Assembly: GCA_964643615.1 (NCBI GenBank)
Contig: CAZXTR010000022.1
Coordinates: forward strand, 1-15,578
DNA from: CAZXTR01 sp964643615
GTDB taxonomy: Bacteria > Pseudomonadota > Alphaproteobacteria > CAAHEQ01 > UBA3637
DNA length: 15,578 nucleotides
Direction of reading: 5' to 3'
In this document: positions 6,815 to 14,218 of the stretch, one piece after another
Layout: every line of letters starts with the position of its first letter
Numbering within the stretch: position 1 is the first letter of the stretch
Notes under the pieces: generated by a model
Seen by the model: only the letters and a program-made list of their open reading frames with translations
Told to the model about the DNA's origin: nothing
Databases searched by the model: none
Program-made: the position numbers and the translations under genes

Positions 6815-7786
6815 TTAAACGTCTTCAAAAAGCTCTCTTTTATTTTTATCATTAAAGCCAAAAAAATCAAAACTATTTTTCATTTCTTTTGAAAGAGGTG
6901 CAAAAATTTTTAAAATACCCTTAGATGGGTGTGGAATACATAAAGCCATTGCGTGCAAATACATACGCCTTGGAATAGTTGAATTTTCAATAAATTCAGA
7001 TGGGTTCCCATACTTTTGGTCACCCAAAATAGGACAATTCATTGTTGCACAATGGACTCGTAATTGATGTGTTCTGCCCGTTAAGGGCATCATTTCCAAC
7101 CATGTAACTTTTTTGCCAAACGTATCTTCCACTCGGTATAGCGTGATTGCTTTCTGCCCATTTTCTAAATCCACTTGGACACTTTCGCAACCATTTTTCC
7201 CTGATTTTTTTAACAATGGCAAATCTATTTTGCCCTGTACAAGAGGGGGACATCCTTCAACAAGGGCCCAATATATTTTCTTTGTTTGATGCGATTGAAA
7301 GGCCTTCGTTAAAAAAAGAGCTACTTTTGAAGTCCTTGCTAAAATTAAGACACCACTGGTTTCCTTGTCTAATCGATGCACTAGCTTTGGCCTTTCCTTG
7401 CCATAGCACAATCCATCTAACATACCATCAATGTGATGCATTGTCTTTGACCCACCTTGCACCGCAATGCCTGCTGGTTTGTTGATGGCTATAACAAAAT
7501 CGTCTTTATAAATGACACAAGATTGAATAAATTCTTCATCTTTTTTAGAAAATACAGATTGCTTTTCTACCTTTATTTTTTCCATAGGAGGAATACGTAT
7601 TTCATCACCTAAAAAAACACGTTGAGAAGTCTCTGTTTTTTTTCCATTGAGGCAAACTTCTTTTTTTCTTAGCCATTTTTGTAACAGACCTTGACCAATA
7701 TGGGGATAGTAACGTTTAAACCATCTGTCTAATCGACAATTATCATCTTTTTCTTGAACTTTAATAATTTCTACTTTCCCGAGCAT
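6815..7786 (-). CDS. rluC: RluC/RluD-family rRNA pseudouridine synthase
   Basis: This family converts specific uridines of 23S rRNA to pseudouridine. The 323-residue product has an N-terminal S4 RNA-binding domain (about 15-75: CRLDRWFKRYYPHIGQG, QKWLRKKEVCLNGKK) and the catalytic domain with HRLDKETSG (137-145), in which D140 is the nucleophile. GRTHQLRVH, typical of the family, lies further on. RluC is favoured over RluD from overall look and context, but the target position is not decided by sequence alone. The ATG at 7786 is chosen because AAGGA lies 7 bases upstream; the alternative TTG at 7810 has no such site. It overlaps the rarA 3' end by 16 bases. The rarA-rluC neighbourhood is seen in other alphaproteobacteria. 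Confidence 0.92.
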   Translation of the reverse strand: MLGKVEIIKVQEKDDNCRLDRWFKRYYPHIGQGLLQKWLRKKEVCLNGKKTETSQRVFLGDEIRIPPMEKIKVEKQSVFSKKDEEFIQSCVIYKDDFVIAINKPAGIAVQGGSKTMHHIDGMLDGLCYGKERPKLVHRLDKETSGVLILARTSKVALFLTKAFQSHQTKKIYWALVEGCPPLVQGKIDLPLLKKSGKNGCESVQVDLENGQKAITLYRVEDTFGKKVTWLEMMPLTGRTHQLRVHCATMNCPILGDQKYGNPSEFIENSTIPRRMYLHAMALCIPHPSKGILKIFAPLSKEMKNSFDFFGFNDKNKRELFEDV

Positions 7787-9063
7787 TTTTGCTTCCTTAG
7801 ATTTTCCCAATAATCAAGTCGTTTTCGAATTTCCCTTTCGAAACCTCTTTCTACAGGATCATAGAAAGAGCAACGATGCATTTTATCTGGGAAATAATTT
7901 TGTCCAGAAAATCCGTCTTTTGTTTCTGGATCGTATTGATAATTTTGTCCATAACCTATTTGTTCCATCAACTTTGTAGGAGCATTCAAAATATGCATTG
8001 GTGGAGAAAGTGACCCCGTATCTTGTGCAACTTTCAAAGCTTCACCCCATGCTTTATAAACGCCAATAGACTTTGGCGCAGTTGCTAAATAAACAACCAA
8101 ATGTGCAATTGCTAAATCACCCTCTGGAGACCCCAAACGCTCATACGTATTCCACGCTGTTACCGCCTGGACTGTTGCCTGCGGATCTGCCATGCCGATA
8201 TCTTCCACAGCAAACCGAGCTAATCGACGTAGGATATATTTTGGATCTTCTCCACCCTGAATCATCCGAGCAGTCCAATACAACGCAGCGTCAACGTCTG
8301 ATCCCCTTAATGATTTATGCAATGCACTGATAAGGTTATAATGTCCATCTTTGTCCTTATCATAAAAAGGTAGTTTTTTTTGAATAATTTTAACAAGTTG
8401 TTGAACATCCGTTATATTTGACGAAGCATATTGCTCAAGAGCTTCAATCATATTAATAAAGTATCGTCCATCCCCTTCAGCGACCTTAAAAAGATAATCT
8501 TTTATCTCCGTCGAAAGTAACAAATTTGTATTCAATTGTTGTGCTTTTTTATATATCTTTTCAAGCGCCAAAGCATCCAAGGGCTTTAACACAAAAACTT
8601 GGCATCTTGACAATAAGGCATTGTTAATTTCAAAAGAAGGATTTTCCGTTGTTGCCCCCACCAAAATAACGGTTCCATCTTCAACATATGGTAAAAAACT
8701 GTCTTGTTGTGAACGATTAAAACGGTGAATTTCATCTACAAATAATAAAGTTTGATGTCCCATATGGTTACGTTCTTGAGCTAATGCAAAAAATTTTCTT
8801 AAATCAGAAACTCCTGAAAAAACAGCCGAAATCGGTTCAAAATATAAATTTGAAACATGCGCTAATAATCTAGCAATTGTCGTTTTACCACAACCTGGAG
8901 GCCCCCATAAGATAAAAGAACAAATCTTTCCTGTAGCAATCATTCGACCTAATGGTGCATCCGATGACAACAAATGATCTTGCCCCACAACATCAGATAA
9001 ATTTTGAGGACGCAGCTTGTCTGCTAATGGGCGATTGGATGTTTGTTCAAAAAGCGTTGTCAT
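7771..9063 (-). CDS. rarA: Replication-associated recombination protein A (RarA/MgsA AAA+ ATPase)
   Basis: RarA is an AAA+ ATPase related to clamp loaders and RuvB that acts at stalled replication forks. The 430-residue product carries Walker A GPPGCGKTT (54-62), Walker B LLFVDEIHRF (106-115) and the sensor region GATTENPSFEINNALLSRC (136-154) with the arginine of SRC. A C-terminal tetramerisation domain contains RLARFAVEDIGMADPQA and the HRCSFYDPVERG-type tail. The ATG at 9063 has AAGGAA upstream at about 9 bases and begins the family-like sequence; an ATG seven codons further out gives a weaker fit. It leads the four-gene minus-strand run that continues into rluC. The divergent RNHCP gene starts 57 bases away. 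Confidence 0.96.
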   Translation of the reverse strand: MTTLFEQTSNRPLADKLRPQNLSDVVGQDHLLSSDAPLGRMIATGKICSFILWGPPGCGKTTIARLLAHVSNLYFEPISAVFSGVSDLRKFFALAQERNHMGHQTLLFVDEIHRFNRSQQDSFLPYVEDGTVILVGATTENPSFEINNALLSRCQVFVLKPLDALALEKIYKKAQQLNTNLLLSTEIKDYLFKVAEGDGRYFINMIEALEQYASSNITDVQQLVKIIQKKLPFYDKDKDGHYNLISALHKSLRGSDVDAALYWTARMIQGGEDPKYILRRLARFAVEDIGMADPQATVQAVTAWNTYERLGSPEGDLAIAHLVVYLATAPKSIGVYKAWGEALKVAQDTGSLSPPMHILNAPTKLMEQIGYGQNYQYDPETKDGFSGQNYFPDKMHRCSFYDPVERGFEREIRKRLDYWENLRKQKCSGK

Positions 9064-9093
9064 TTTTATATTTCCTTTCTGCACACTTTATCA

Positions 9094-9099
9094 TATAAT
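9094..9099 (+). promoter_or_regulatory. Perfect -10 box upstream of the RNHCP gene
   Basis: TATAAT lies 21 bases before the ATG at 9121 in the 57-base gap between divergent rarA and the RNHCP gene. No good -35 box is present at 16-18 bases (TTTCCT at 9071-9076 is the nearest). I see no clear promoter for rarA in the same gap. Confidence 0.4.
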
Positions 9100-9120
9100 G
9101 GGGGAAAAGGATAGTAGAAA

Positions 9121-9486
9121 ATGCCAAAACAATTTACACGAAAAACTGAAAATTTTATTTGTGACGTTTGTGGGACTTTTGTTACAGGAAATGGATACAC
9201 AAACCATTGCCCTTGTTGTTTATCGTCGAAACACGTCGACGTTAATCCGGGCGATAGGACTTCATCTTGCCTAGGAATTATGTTTCCAACAAGTATAGAG
9301 TTAAAAGGAAATGTTTATATTATTACGCACGTTTGTGAAAAATGTGGTCATACGAAACGTAATAAAGTAGCTCAAAATGATTCTCTGCCTGCCTTATGCG
9401 CTTTATCGGCAGGTACCTTACGTCAACACATAAAAAATGTTCAAAAGCAAGCACAAAAGAACAACACTAAAGAGCAGTTTCTTTAA
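9121..9486 (+). CDS. RNHCP-domain protein, probable zinc-binding
   Basis: The 121-residue product matches the RNHCP domain, a small family of unknown function named for its Arg-Asn-His-Cys-Pro motif. The order of elements is right: FICDVCG (13-19), TNHCPCCLSSKHVD (27-40), NPGDRTSSCLGIMFP (42-56) and HVCEKCGHTKRNK (70-82). The naming motif here is TNHCP, with Thr in place of Arg. The CxxC pairs (C15/C18, C30-P-C-C, C72/C75) suggest at least one zinc site. The C-terminus (about 95-121) is lysine- and glutamine-rich. The ATG has AAGGA 9 bases upstream. The gene is isolated between two minus-strand operons and converges on trxA with 10 bases between stops. RNA or nucleic-acid binding is a guess from the zinc-ribbon look. 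Confidence 0.88.
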   Translation: MPKQFTRKTENFICDVCGTFVTGNGYTNHCPCCLSSKHVDVNPGDRTSSCLGIMFPTSIELKGNVYIITHVCEKCGHTKRNKVAQNDSLPALCALSAGTLRQHIKNVQKQAQKNNTKEQFL

Positions 9487-9496
9487 CGGCTTACTT

Positions 9497-9814
9497 TTAT
9501 AAACAATAAGATTTAATCCAATCTACAAGAATCGATTTAGACATTGCTCCGACTTTTTTATCCATCATCTTTCCATCTTTAAAAATTAAAAAAGTAGGAA
9601 TTGTTTGAATTTGATATTGTGCAGGGGTTTTCGGAGCTTCATCAATATCCATTTTTATTACTTTTATGTTGGGCATTTCTGTGGCAATTTCCGTAATAAG
9701 AGGCGACATTTGACGGCATGGGCCACACCACGAAGCAAAAAAATCAACCAAAACTAGACCCTTTGCATTAATGACTTCTTTTTCAAACTTTTCATCATTA
9801 ATTATTTCTACCAT
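9497..9814 (-). CDS. trxA: Thioredoxin
   Basis: Thioredoxin is a cytoplasmic disulfide reductase that supplies electrons to ribonucleotide reductase, peroxiredoxins and other enzymes, and is itself reduced by thioredoxin reductase. The 105 residues are the standard single-domain length. Visible marks are FFASWCGPCR with the active-site CGPC (30-33), the buried Asp of LVDFFA (D24), the DIDE turn (57-59) and the cis-proline loop TIPTF with P73. There is no signal peptide, so it is cytoplasmic rather than a TlpA-type export protein. The ATG at 9814 has AAGGAGAG directly upstream; the frame extends 20 codons further but that part overlaps the tsaD end. It follows tsaD by 40 bases and may also have its own promoter inside the tsaD 3' end. 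Confidence 0.97.
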   Translation of the reverse strand: MVEIINDEKFEKEVINAKGLVLVDFFASWCGPCRQMSPLITEIATEMPNIKVIKMDIDEAPKTPAQYQIQTIPTFLIFKDGKMMDKKVGAMSKSILVDWIKSYCL

Positions 9815-9845
9815 TTTTCTCTCCTTTTTTGTCAACCTGCCACTT

Positions 9846-9874
9846 AAGGTAGGATTAATCTTCCAAAGTGTCAA
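9846..9874 (-). promoter_or_regulatory. Possible trxA promoter inside the tsaD 3' end
   Basis: On the minus strand TTGACA (9874-9869), a perfect -35 hexamer, is followed after exactly 17 bases by TACCTT (9851-9846), a poor -10. The -35 falls in the last codons of tsaD. It could let trxA be expressed apart from the operon; the weak -10 keeps confidence low. Confidence 0.3.
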
Positions 9875-10880
9875 GAGGCCATCTTGGACGTGCTTTAAAA
9901 TTCAAACTATCCACCTTCCCTTGTTGAAATCTTTCCAATCCTGCCCATGCAATCATAACTCCATTATCCGTACATAATTTCAATGGTGGAGCTGCAAAAA
10001 TCATATTTTCCTTTATCGCTAATTGTTGCAAGGCTGTACGCAACGCAGTATTTGAAGCAACCCCTCCAGAAACCACCAAATGACACGCATGAGGATATTT
10101 TTCTTTAAAAATACGAATACCATTCTTTAACCTATCTTCGACTGTTTCAACCACGGCTTGTTGAAATCCACAGGCTAAATCATTTTTATTTTGCTGTGTC
10201 AAAGCGCCTAATAATTCAATTTGGTGCCGAACAGCTGTTTTCAGTCCAGAAAAGGAAAACTGGCATCCCTCTCTTCCTTTCATAGGACGAGGGAAGTCGA
10301 AACGTTTTGTATTGCCATTTTTGGCAGCCTTTTCAATATTGGGGCCTCCAGGATAACCAATTTGCAACATCTTAGCGACTTTATCAAACGCTTCACCCGC
10401 AGAATCGTCAATCGTTCCTCCCAATTTTTCATAGAGGCCGACCCCTTTTACGATCAAAATTTGACAATGCCCTCCAGATATCAATAATAAGAGATATGGA
10501 TAGTCTATCTTATTTGTCAATCGTGCCACCAAAGCATGACCTTCTAAATGATTTACTGCAACAAATGGCAACTGATGTGCCATTGCAATTGCTTTGGCTG
10601 TCATAACACCCACAATAACACCACCGATCAAACCCGGCCCCGCTGCCACGGCCACCGCTGATAAATCTTTAAAACTAACCTTTGCTTCTTCTATTGTTTT
10701 TTGAACAATCGTATCAACTTGTTCTAAATGGGCACGCGCCGCAATTTCAGGAACAACACCACCAAATTGCCGATGCTCATCAAATTGTGACCACACAACA
10801 GATGATAAAATTTCTTTTTTTTCATTTACGATAGCGCAAGCTGTTTCATCACAACTTGATTCAATTCCCATAACTAACAT
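9855..10880 (-). CDS. tsaD: tRNA N6-adenosine threonylcarbamoyltransferase TsaD
   Basis: TsaD (Kae1/Qri7/YgjD) transfers the threonylcarbamoyl group to A37 of ANN-decoding tRNAs, working with TsaB, TsaE and the TsaC-made precursor. The 341 residues are the usual bacterial length. Motifs are complete: GIESSCDETACA (5-16), the metal-binding HLEGH (111-115), LLLISGGHC (131-139), GEAFDKVAKML (162-172), VVSGGVASN, and CTDNGVMIAW with the conserved Asp near the C-terminus. It overlaps the Smr gene by 7 bases, and GGAA lies 6 bases before its ATG. An internal ATG three codons on is also possible. The partner genes tsaB, tsaE and tsaC are not in this window. Confidence 0.97.
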   Translation of the reverse strand: MLVMGIESSCDETACAIVNEKKEILSSVVWSQFDEHRQFGGVVPEIAARAHLEQVDTIVQKTIEEAKVSFKDLSAVAVAAGPGLIGGVIVGVMTAKAIAMAHQLPFVAVNHLEGHALVARLTNKIDYPYLLLLISGGHCQILIVKGVGLYEKLGGTIDDSAGEAFDKVAKMLQIGYPGGPNIEKAAKNGNTKRFDFPRPMKGREGCQFSFSGLKTAVRHQIELLGALTQQNKNDLACGFQQAVVETVEDRLKNGIRIFKEKYPHACHLVVSGGVASNTALRTALQQLAIKENMIFAAPPLKLCTDNGVMIAWAGLERFQQGKVDSLNFKARPRWPLDTLED

Positions 10881-11257
10881 TTTTTATTCCGTTTTAAATA
10901 AATTAAGAATGCCCCCGGATCAATGGGACAAACAGGCTCTATTGAGATTATTTTTTTTTGCATGTCTGCTCTTTTTACCCACTGCAAAAATTCTTTACGA
11001 ATTTGACCTTGTCCGCTCCGCCCTTTCCCAGTAATAACGGTTACTTTTGATATCCCTTGATCCACATGAGTATCGATAAAATTTACAAAAGTTTCAAAGG
11101 CCTCTTGGACTGTATAGCCATGCAAATCTAACCTCACTTTTCGAGGCAAAGAAAAAGACAATAACCATCTTGGAACAAAATGCACCTTCTTCGATTGAGC
11201 CAAAGGCGTTATTGTTTTTTTTACTTTTTCCCATAAAAATTCGTCTTGTGTTTTCAT
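10874..11257 (-). CDS. Smr-domain protein
   Basis: The Smr domain, first known from the C-terminus of MutS2, is a small alpha/beta domain with nuclease activity on DNA or RNA in several members. The 127-residue product has a basic N-terminal extension (1-40) followed by the domain: RLDLHGY (42-48), then VTVITGKGRSGQG (72-84) with the TGKG motif. FLIYLK lies near the end. It is a stand-alone small form, as is common in alphaproteobacteria next to mltA. Its ATG directly follows the mltA stop (TAAATG), and its 3' end overlaps tsaD by 7 bases, so it is embedded in the timA-mltA-smr-tsaD operon. Activity on branched DNA, on RNA, or on neither cannot be told from sequence. Confidence 0.9.
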   Translation of the reverse strand: MKTQDEFLWEKVKKTITPLAQSKKVHFVPRWLLSFSLPRKVRLDLHGYTVQEAFETFVNFIDTHVDQGISKVTVITGKGRSGQGQIRKEFLQWVKRADMQKKIISIEPVCPIDPGAFLIYLKRNKKC

Positions 11258-12349
11258 TTATTCAATTAAAGCTGGAAGCTTTTTTCCTTTTGGCCATAAC
11301 AGATAATATTTCCCTTTGTTTTTCATACGCCCTGCTTTTTGGAAAGCCTCTTCTCCATAGCCCCAAAAAAAATCAGCACGAACTACCCCCTTAATAGCTG
11401 AACCAATATCTTGAGCAACAACAAGTCTTTCTATTTTTTTACCATCTGGATCTGTTGTGTTTAAAAATAATGGTGTGTTTAATGGAATATATTTTGTATC
11501 AATAGCAACACTACGTTGAGGAGTCAGTTCAACCCCAGAAGCCCCTAAGGGCCCATCCGATTGAGGTAGGATTTTAAAGAAAATAAAACGTGGATTTTTA
11601 TCCATCATTTCTTGTGCTTGTTTTGGGTTTTCCTTCAGCCATTCCCGAATATATGACATAGAAGATTTCCCAGGATTCAATACCCCTGCATCAGACATAA
11701 TCGCACCAATGCCTTTAAATTTATGACCATTATTCCCCGCATAACCTATGTGAACAACTCCATCTTCCGTTTCAACACGTCCCGAACCTTGGACATGCAA
11801 AATAAATACATCCACCTCATTATCAACCCACAACAAAACAGGGGCTTGCATTTTATTTACATCTTGTCGCGTATAATAGGGAATAAAACGCCCCTCTTCC
11901 AATCGGCCCACAATTTGCTTTTTTTCATTTTTTATACCAAAAGCACTTAAATCAATACGCAATAAATTTGCCGGTAACCCATAAATAGGGACGGAATATC
12001 TTTCTGTTTTTTTCATAGATCCCATCAAAGAAGCTTCGTAATAACCTGTAAATGTTCCTTGTTCGTCGCCTTTTGACGAAACAAGATAGGCTATCAAATT
12101 ATTTTCCAAATAACTTCTAACATCCTCGGACGAAGATTTTTCATCTAACCCTTTGCAAAATAACCACCATTCTTGTTTGGGGAAGCGACAACTTTTTTTT
12201 AAAGCAGGCAAAGCTTCACTAAAATCGTCTGTCGTCCACCCATTTATCTCATCAAAAGGAACAGCTGCCAATTCAAATTCTTTGGATGCATTTTTAGCAC
12301 AGCCAAACAAAGCAAAACTCAATAAAAAAATATGTAGCCACCTAACCAT
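11258..12349 (-). CDS. mltA: Membrane-bound lytic transglycosylase A
   Basis: MltA cleaves the glycan strands of peptidoglycan between MurNAc and GlcNAc to form 1,6-anhydroMurNAc ends, acting from the outer membrane. The 363-residue product starts with a short hydrophobic signal ending in ALFGC, a plausible lipobox with C17 as the lipidated residue, though Phe before Gly is atypical. The MltA domain is recognisable from GTFTGYYEASLMGS and VFILHVQGSGRV. The C-terminal 3D domain contains AQDIGSAIKGVVRADFFWG with conserved Asp 314 and 326, one of which corresponds to the catalytic residue of E. coli. The ATG at 12349 overlaps the end of the timA-like gene by 8 bases; an in-frame ATG at 12373 would lengthen the signal. 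The presence of MltA implies a peptidoglycan wall. Confidence 0.95.
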   Translation of the reverse strand: MVRWLHIFLLSFALFGCAKNASKEFELAAVPFDEINGWTTDDFSEALPALKKSCRFPKQEWWLFCKGLDEKSSSEDVRSYLENNLIAYLVSSKGDEQGTFTGYYEASLMGSMKKTERYSVPIYGLPANLLRIDLSAFGIKNEKKQIVGRLEEGRFIPYYTRQDVNKMQAPVLLWVDNEVDVFILHVQGSGRVETEDGVVHIGYAGNNGHKFKGIGAIMSDAGVLNPGKSSMSYIREWLKENPKQAQEMMDKNPRFIFFKILPQSDGPLGASGVELTPQRSVAIDTKYIPLNTPLFLNTTDPDGKKIERLVVAQDIGSAIKGVVRADFFWGYGEEAFQKAGRMKNKGKYYLLWPKGKKLPALIE

Positions 12350-12944
12350 CAAAAGCTCTACTTTGGGTTTCAATTACAGCCCACCTATTTTTGAATTTTG
12401 GATCTCTTTTAAATGTCCAGACATCACGAACTTTACAAATTAAAACAGAGTCACCTTCCAACACCTTCCCCATCTTATCTTTAAGCGCATTCGTTTGCTC
12501 TGTAATAAATTCAACGGTCACTTGAATTGGATTTTCTTCTTCAGAACGGTTAAGGATTTTACAAGATAGAAAAGAAATTAAAGAAAATTCAACCTGCTGT
12601 TCTTTGTTCTTTCTTTCCTCTATCACACTAACGAAACAATCATAAACACGAGGAGAAACTAACGTTTTAAAATCTTCCACTTTTCCTATAGAAAACGCGT
12701 CAACTACAGCATTAAAAGACATTTTTGCTCCCGTCAAGAAATCTTCTTCATCAAACACCTTTGCATCTTTTTTAAGATGCACAAGATCTTTTTTTTCAGG
12801 AATTAATGTCATTTCTAAAATATCCCCCGTTTTTTTGGAAATAAAACGAACCTTGTCAGAAACAGGCTCTTTCCCAAAAACAGAGATAAGCTTTGAAACC
12901 AATAAAAAAATAATAATCGTCAATAAAATCCATCCTAAATTCAT
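12342..12944 (-). CDS. timA: Tim44-like domain protein
   Basis: The Tim44-like domain is the bacterial relative of the mitochondrial import protein Tim44 and is found in alphaproteobacterial inner-membrane proteins called TimA. The 200 residues begin with a hydrophobic anchor (about 4-20, WILLTIIIFLLVSKLI). A Lys- and Asp-rich linker follows, and then the domain (about 68-198), with FLTGAKMSFNAVVDAFSIG, a CKI-type strand, and VRDVWTFKRDP near the end. AGAGGAC just upstream supports the ATG at 12944. It heads the operon that runs into mltA, and it diverges from secB; the secB/timA pair is a recurring alphaproteobacterial arrangement. The exact role in bacteria is not settled, and membrane protein or cell-envelope assembly is an inference. 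Confidence 0.88.
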   Translation of the reverse strand: MNLGWILLTIIIFLLVSKLISVFGKEPVSDKVRFISKKTGDILEMTLIPEKKDLVHLKKDAKVFDEEDFLTGAKMSFNAVVDAFSIGKVEDFKTLVSPRVYDCFVSVIEERKNKEQQVEFSLISFLSCKILNRSEEENPIQVTVEFITEQTNALKDKMGKVLEGDSVLICKVRDVWTFKRDPKFKNRWAVIETQSRAFDG

Positions 12945-13082
12945 TTTGTCCTCTTTTTGTTTTCTCTTCTAAAATAATATTTTTTTTCAAAAAAGTATAG
13001 ATTTTTTTGCGAATATCCTTTTTTTATTTCAAAATAGACTATATAGTAAGAGATGATTCTTATGAAGAGAAAGGACATAATT
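12945..13082 (+). promoter_or_regulatory. Divergent secB/timA promoter region
   Basis: This 138-base AT-rich gap must hold promoters for both genes. On the + strand TTGCGA (13007-13012) with CAAAAT (13030-13035) at 17 bases, or TATAGT (13042-13047), are candidates for secB; none is strong. On the - strand several T/A-rich -10-like boxes exist without a clear -35. No operator repeat or small gene is evident. Confidence 0.35.
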
Positions 13083-13565
13083 ATGACTCAGAAAGAAAAA
13101 GATAATAAAACGGCTCAACAAAACCAGCCAACAATTCAAGTAAATGGGCAATATATTAAAGATTTATCCTTCGAAGCTCCCAAAATGCCATTTTTGTTAT
13201 CGAAACAAGAACAACCGCCAACAATTTCCATCAATATTGACGTCAACGCAAGCAGAATTAACGAGGAAGCAAAACTCTTTGCAGTTGAATTGGTCGTTAA
13301 AATTAATGCAAAAATTAAAGAAGAAACGGCCTTTCTTTGCGAATTAACGTATGGTGCTGCCGTTACGTTGAACTTACCGGCCGAACACGTAAAACCAGTT
13401 TTACTAATCGAGGTTCCACATTTACTATTCCCCTTCGTTCGAGCAATCATTGCCAATACTATTCAGGAAGCAGGATTGCCTCCGTTATCATTGAACCCCA
13501 TCGACTTTGCAGCTTTATATCGCAGTCGGATGGCTCAAGAAGACAAACAGAAATCAACCAATTAA
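13083..13565 (+). CDS. secB: Protein-export chaperone SecB
   Basis: SecB is a cytosolic tetrameric chaperone that holds preproteins unfolded and hands them to SecA for export through SecYEG. The 160-residue product has the family core: INIDVNAS, LFAVELVVKINAKIKEE, AFLCELTYGAAVTLNLP, VLLIEVPHLLFPFVRAIIAN and AGLPPLSLNPIDFAALY. The N-terminal 30 residues are polar and family-variable. The start at 13083 (ATG ACT CAG) has AAGGA at 7 bases; ATG at 13062 and the first possible start at 13053 lie too close to, or upstream of, that site. It is transcribed away from the timA-like operon and ends just before a strong terminator. A working SecB fits the outer-membrane and lipoprotein genes nearby. Confidence 0.96.
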   Translation: MTQKEKDNKTAQQNQPTIQVNGQYIKDLSFEAPKMPFLLSKQEQPPTISINIDVNASRINEEAKLFAVELVVKINAKIKEETAFLCELTYGAAVTLNLPAEHVKPVLLIEVPHLLFPFVRAIIANTIQEAGLPPLSLNPIDFAALYRSRMAQEDKQKSTN

Positions 13566-13576
13566 ATCAAAATAAA

Positions 13577-13605
13577 AAAGCCCCTTCTTTGGGGCTTTGT
13601 TTTTT
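13577..13605. terminator. Strong bidirectional intrinsic terminator
   Basis: AAAGCCCC (13577-13584) and GGGGCTTT (13591-13598) form a perfect 8-bp stem with loop TTCTTT, followed on the + strand by GTTTTTTC. On the - strand the same stem is followed by TTTTTTATTTT. It therefore ends both secB and the engB/yidC transcripts, whose stops lie on either side. Confidence 0.93.
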
Positions 13606-14218
13606 CAAGAATCAAGCATTTCAAAAATTTGTTGCCTTAACGCGTCAAGCCCTTCTTTTTTTTCAGAACTTGTTACCAATAAATCAGGGAAACATGCTGT
13701 ATGAATTTTCATTACTTCTTTTGTTTGATTTATAATTTTTTCTAATTCTTCTTTTTTCAATTTATCACTTTTTGTTAAAACAATTTGAAAAACAACTGCC
13801 GATTTATCTAACATTTTCATAACTTCTTCGTCTTTTTTCGTTATACCATGTCTTGAATCAATCAATAAAAAAACACGCCGAAGAGATGGACGACCTTTCA
13901 AGTATTTGAAAACAAGTGAATTCCATTTTTTACTTCTTTTCCTGGAGCTTTTGCGAAACCATACCCTGGCAAATCAACTAAATAAATTTTATCAAACAAT
14001 TTAAAATAATTAATTTGTTGAGTCCTTCCTGGTGTCGATGAAGCTCTTGCTAAACCTTTATGATCTGTTAATGCATTAATCAAACTTGATTTTCCAACAT
14101 TAGAACGACCAGCAAAAGCAACCTCCAACAACTCATCTACAGGCAATTGTTCCAACGAAGCACAACCAATTACAAAAATACATTCATTTAGTGTGGGCTG
14201 AAGGACATCTTTTTTCAT
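13605..14218 (-). pseudogene. engB: Ribosome biogenesis GTPase EngB (YihA/YsxC), frameshifted
   Basis: EngB is a small TrmE-Era-type GTPase needed for 50S subunit assembly and essential in E. coli and B. subtilis. Frame one (14218-13898, 106 residues) carries AFAGRSNVGKSSL (P-loop), SSTPGRTQ and VDLPGYGFAKAPGKEVK. It then runs out of frame and stops at TGA (13898). Frame two (down to 13605) continues the family exactly: KWNSLVFKYLKGRPSLRRVF, DSRHG, VLTKSDKL (G4) and VTSSEKKEG (G5). Joined, the protein would be about 204 residues, the normal length, so only one base is missing, at the A-run 13931-13926. No other damage is visible, and all five G motifs are intact, which argues against an old pseudogene. 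It may be a recent mutation, a read error, or a gene rescued by slippage. It starts at a one-base overlap with yidC (TAATG). Confidence 0.85.
13925..13931 (-). other. engB frameshift point, A AAA AAT slippery heptamer
   Basis: On the minus strand six A are followed by T. In the first frame the codons are GTA AAA AAT, so the site has the X XXY YYZ form of a -1 slippery heptamer; slipping back one base puts TGG next, in the second frame. AGGA lies about 8 bases upstream, and a 7-bp AU-rich hairpin (13912-13906 with 13901-13895) lies downstream, holding the TGA stop in its 3' arm. A seventh A would also restore the frame. Confidence 0.7.

Noticed and set aside
7147..7485. Plus-strand open frame inside rluC
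   Set aside because: It is a shadow of the well-supported pseudouridine synthase, with no recognisable domain.
9815..9874. Longer thioredoxin with 20 extra N-terminal residues
   Set aside because: The extension overlaps the tsaD stop region, is not family-like, and AAGGAGAG sits right before the ATG at 9814.
13605..13901. Second half of engB as an independent gene starting at TTG (13901)
   Set aside because: It has no ribosome site of its own, begins in the middle of the GTPase fold, and continues the first frame's sequence exactly as the family does.
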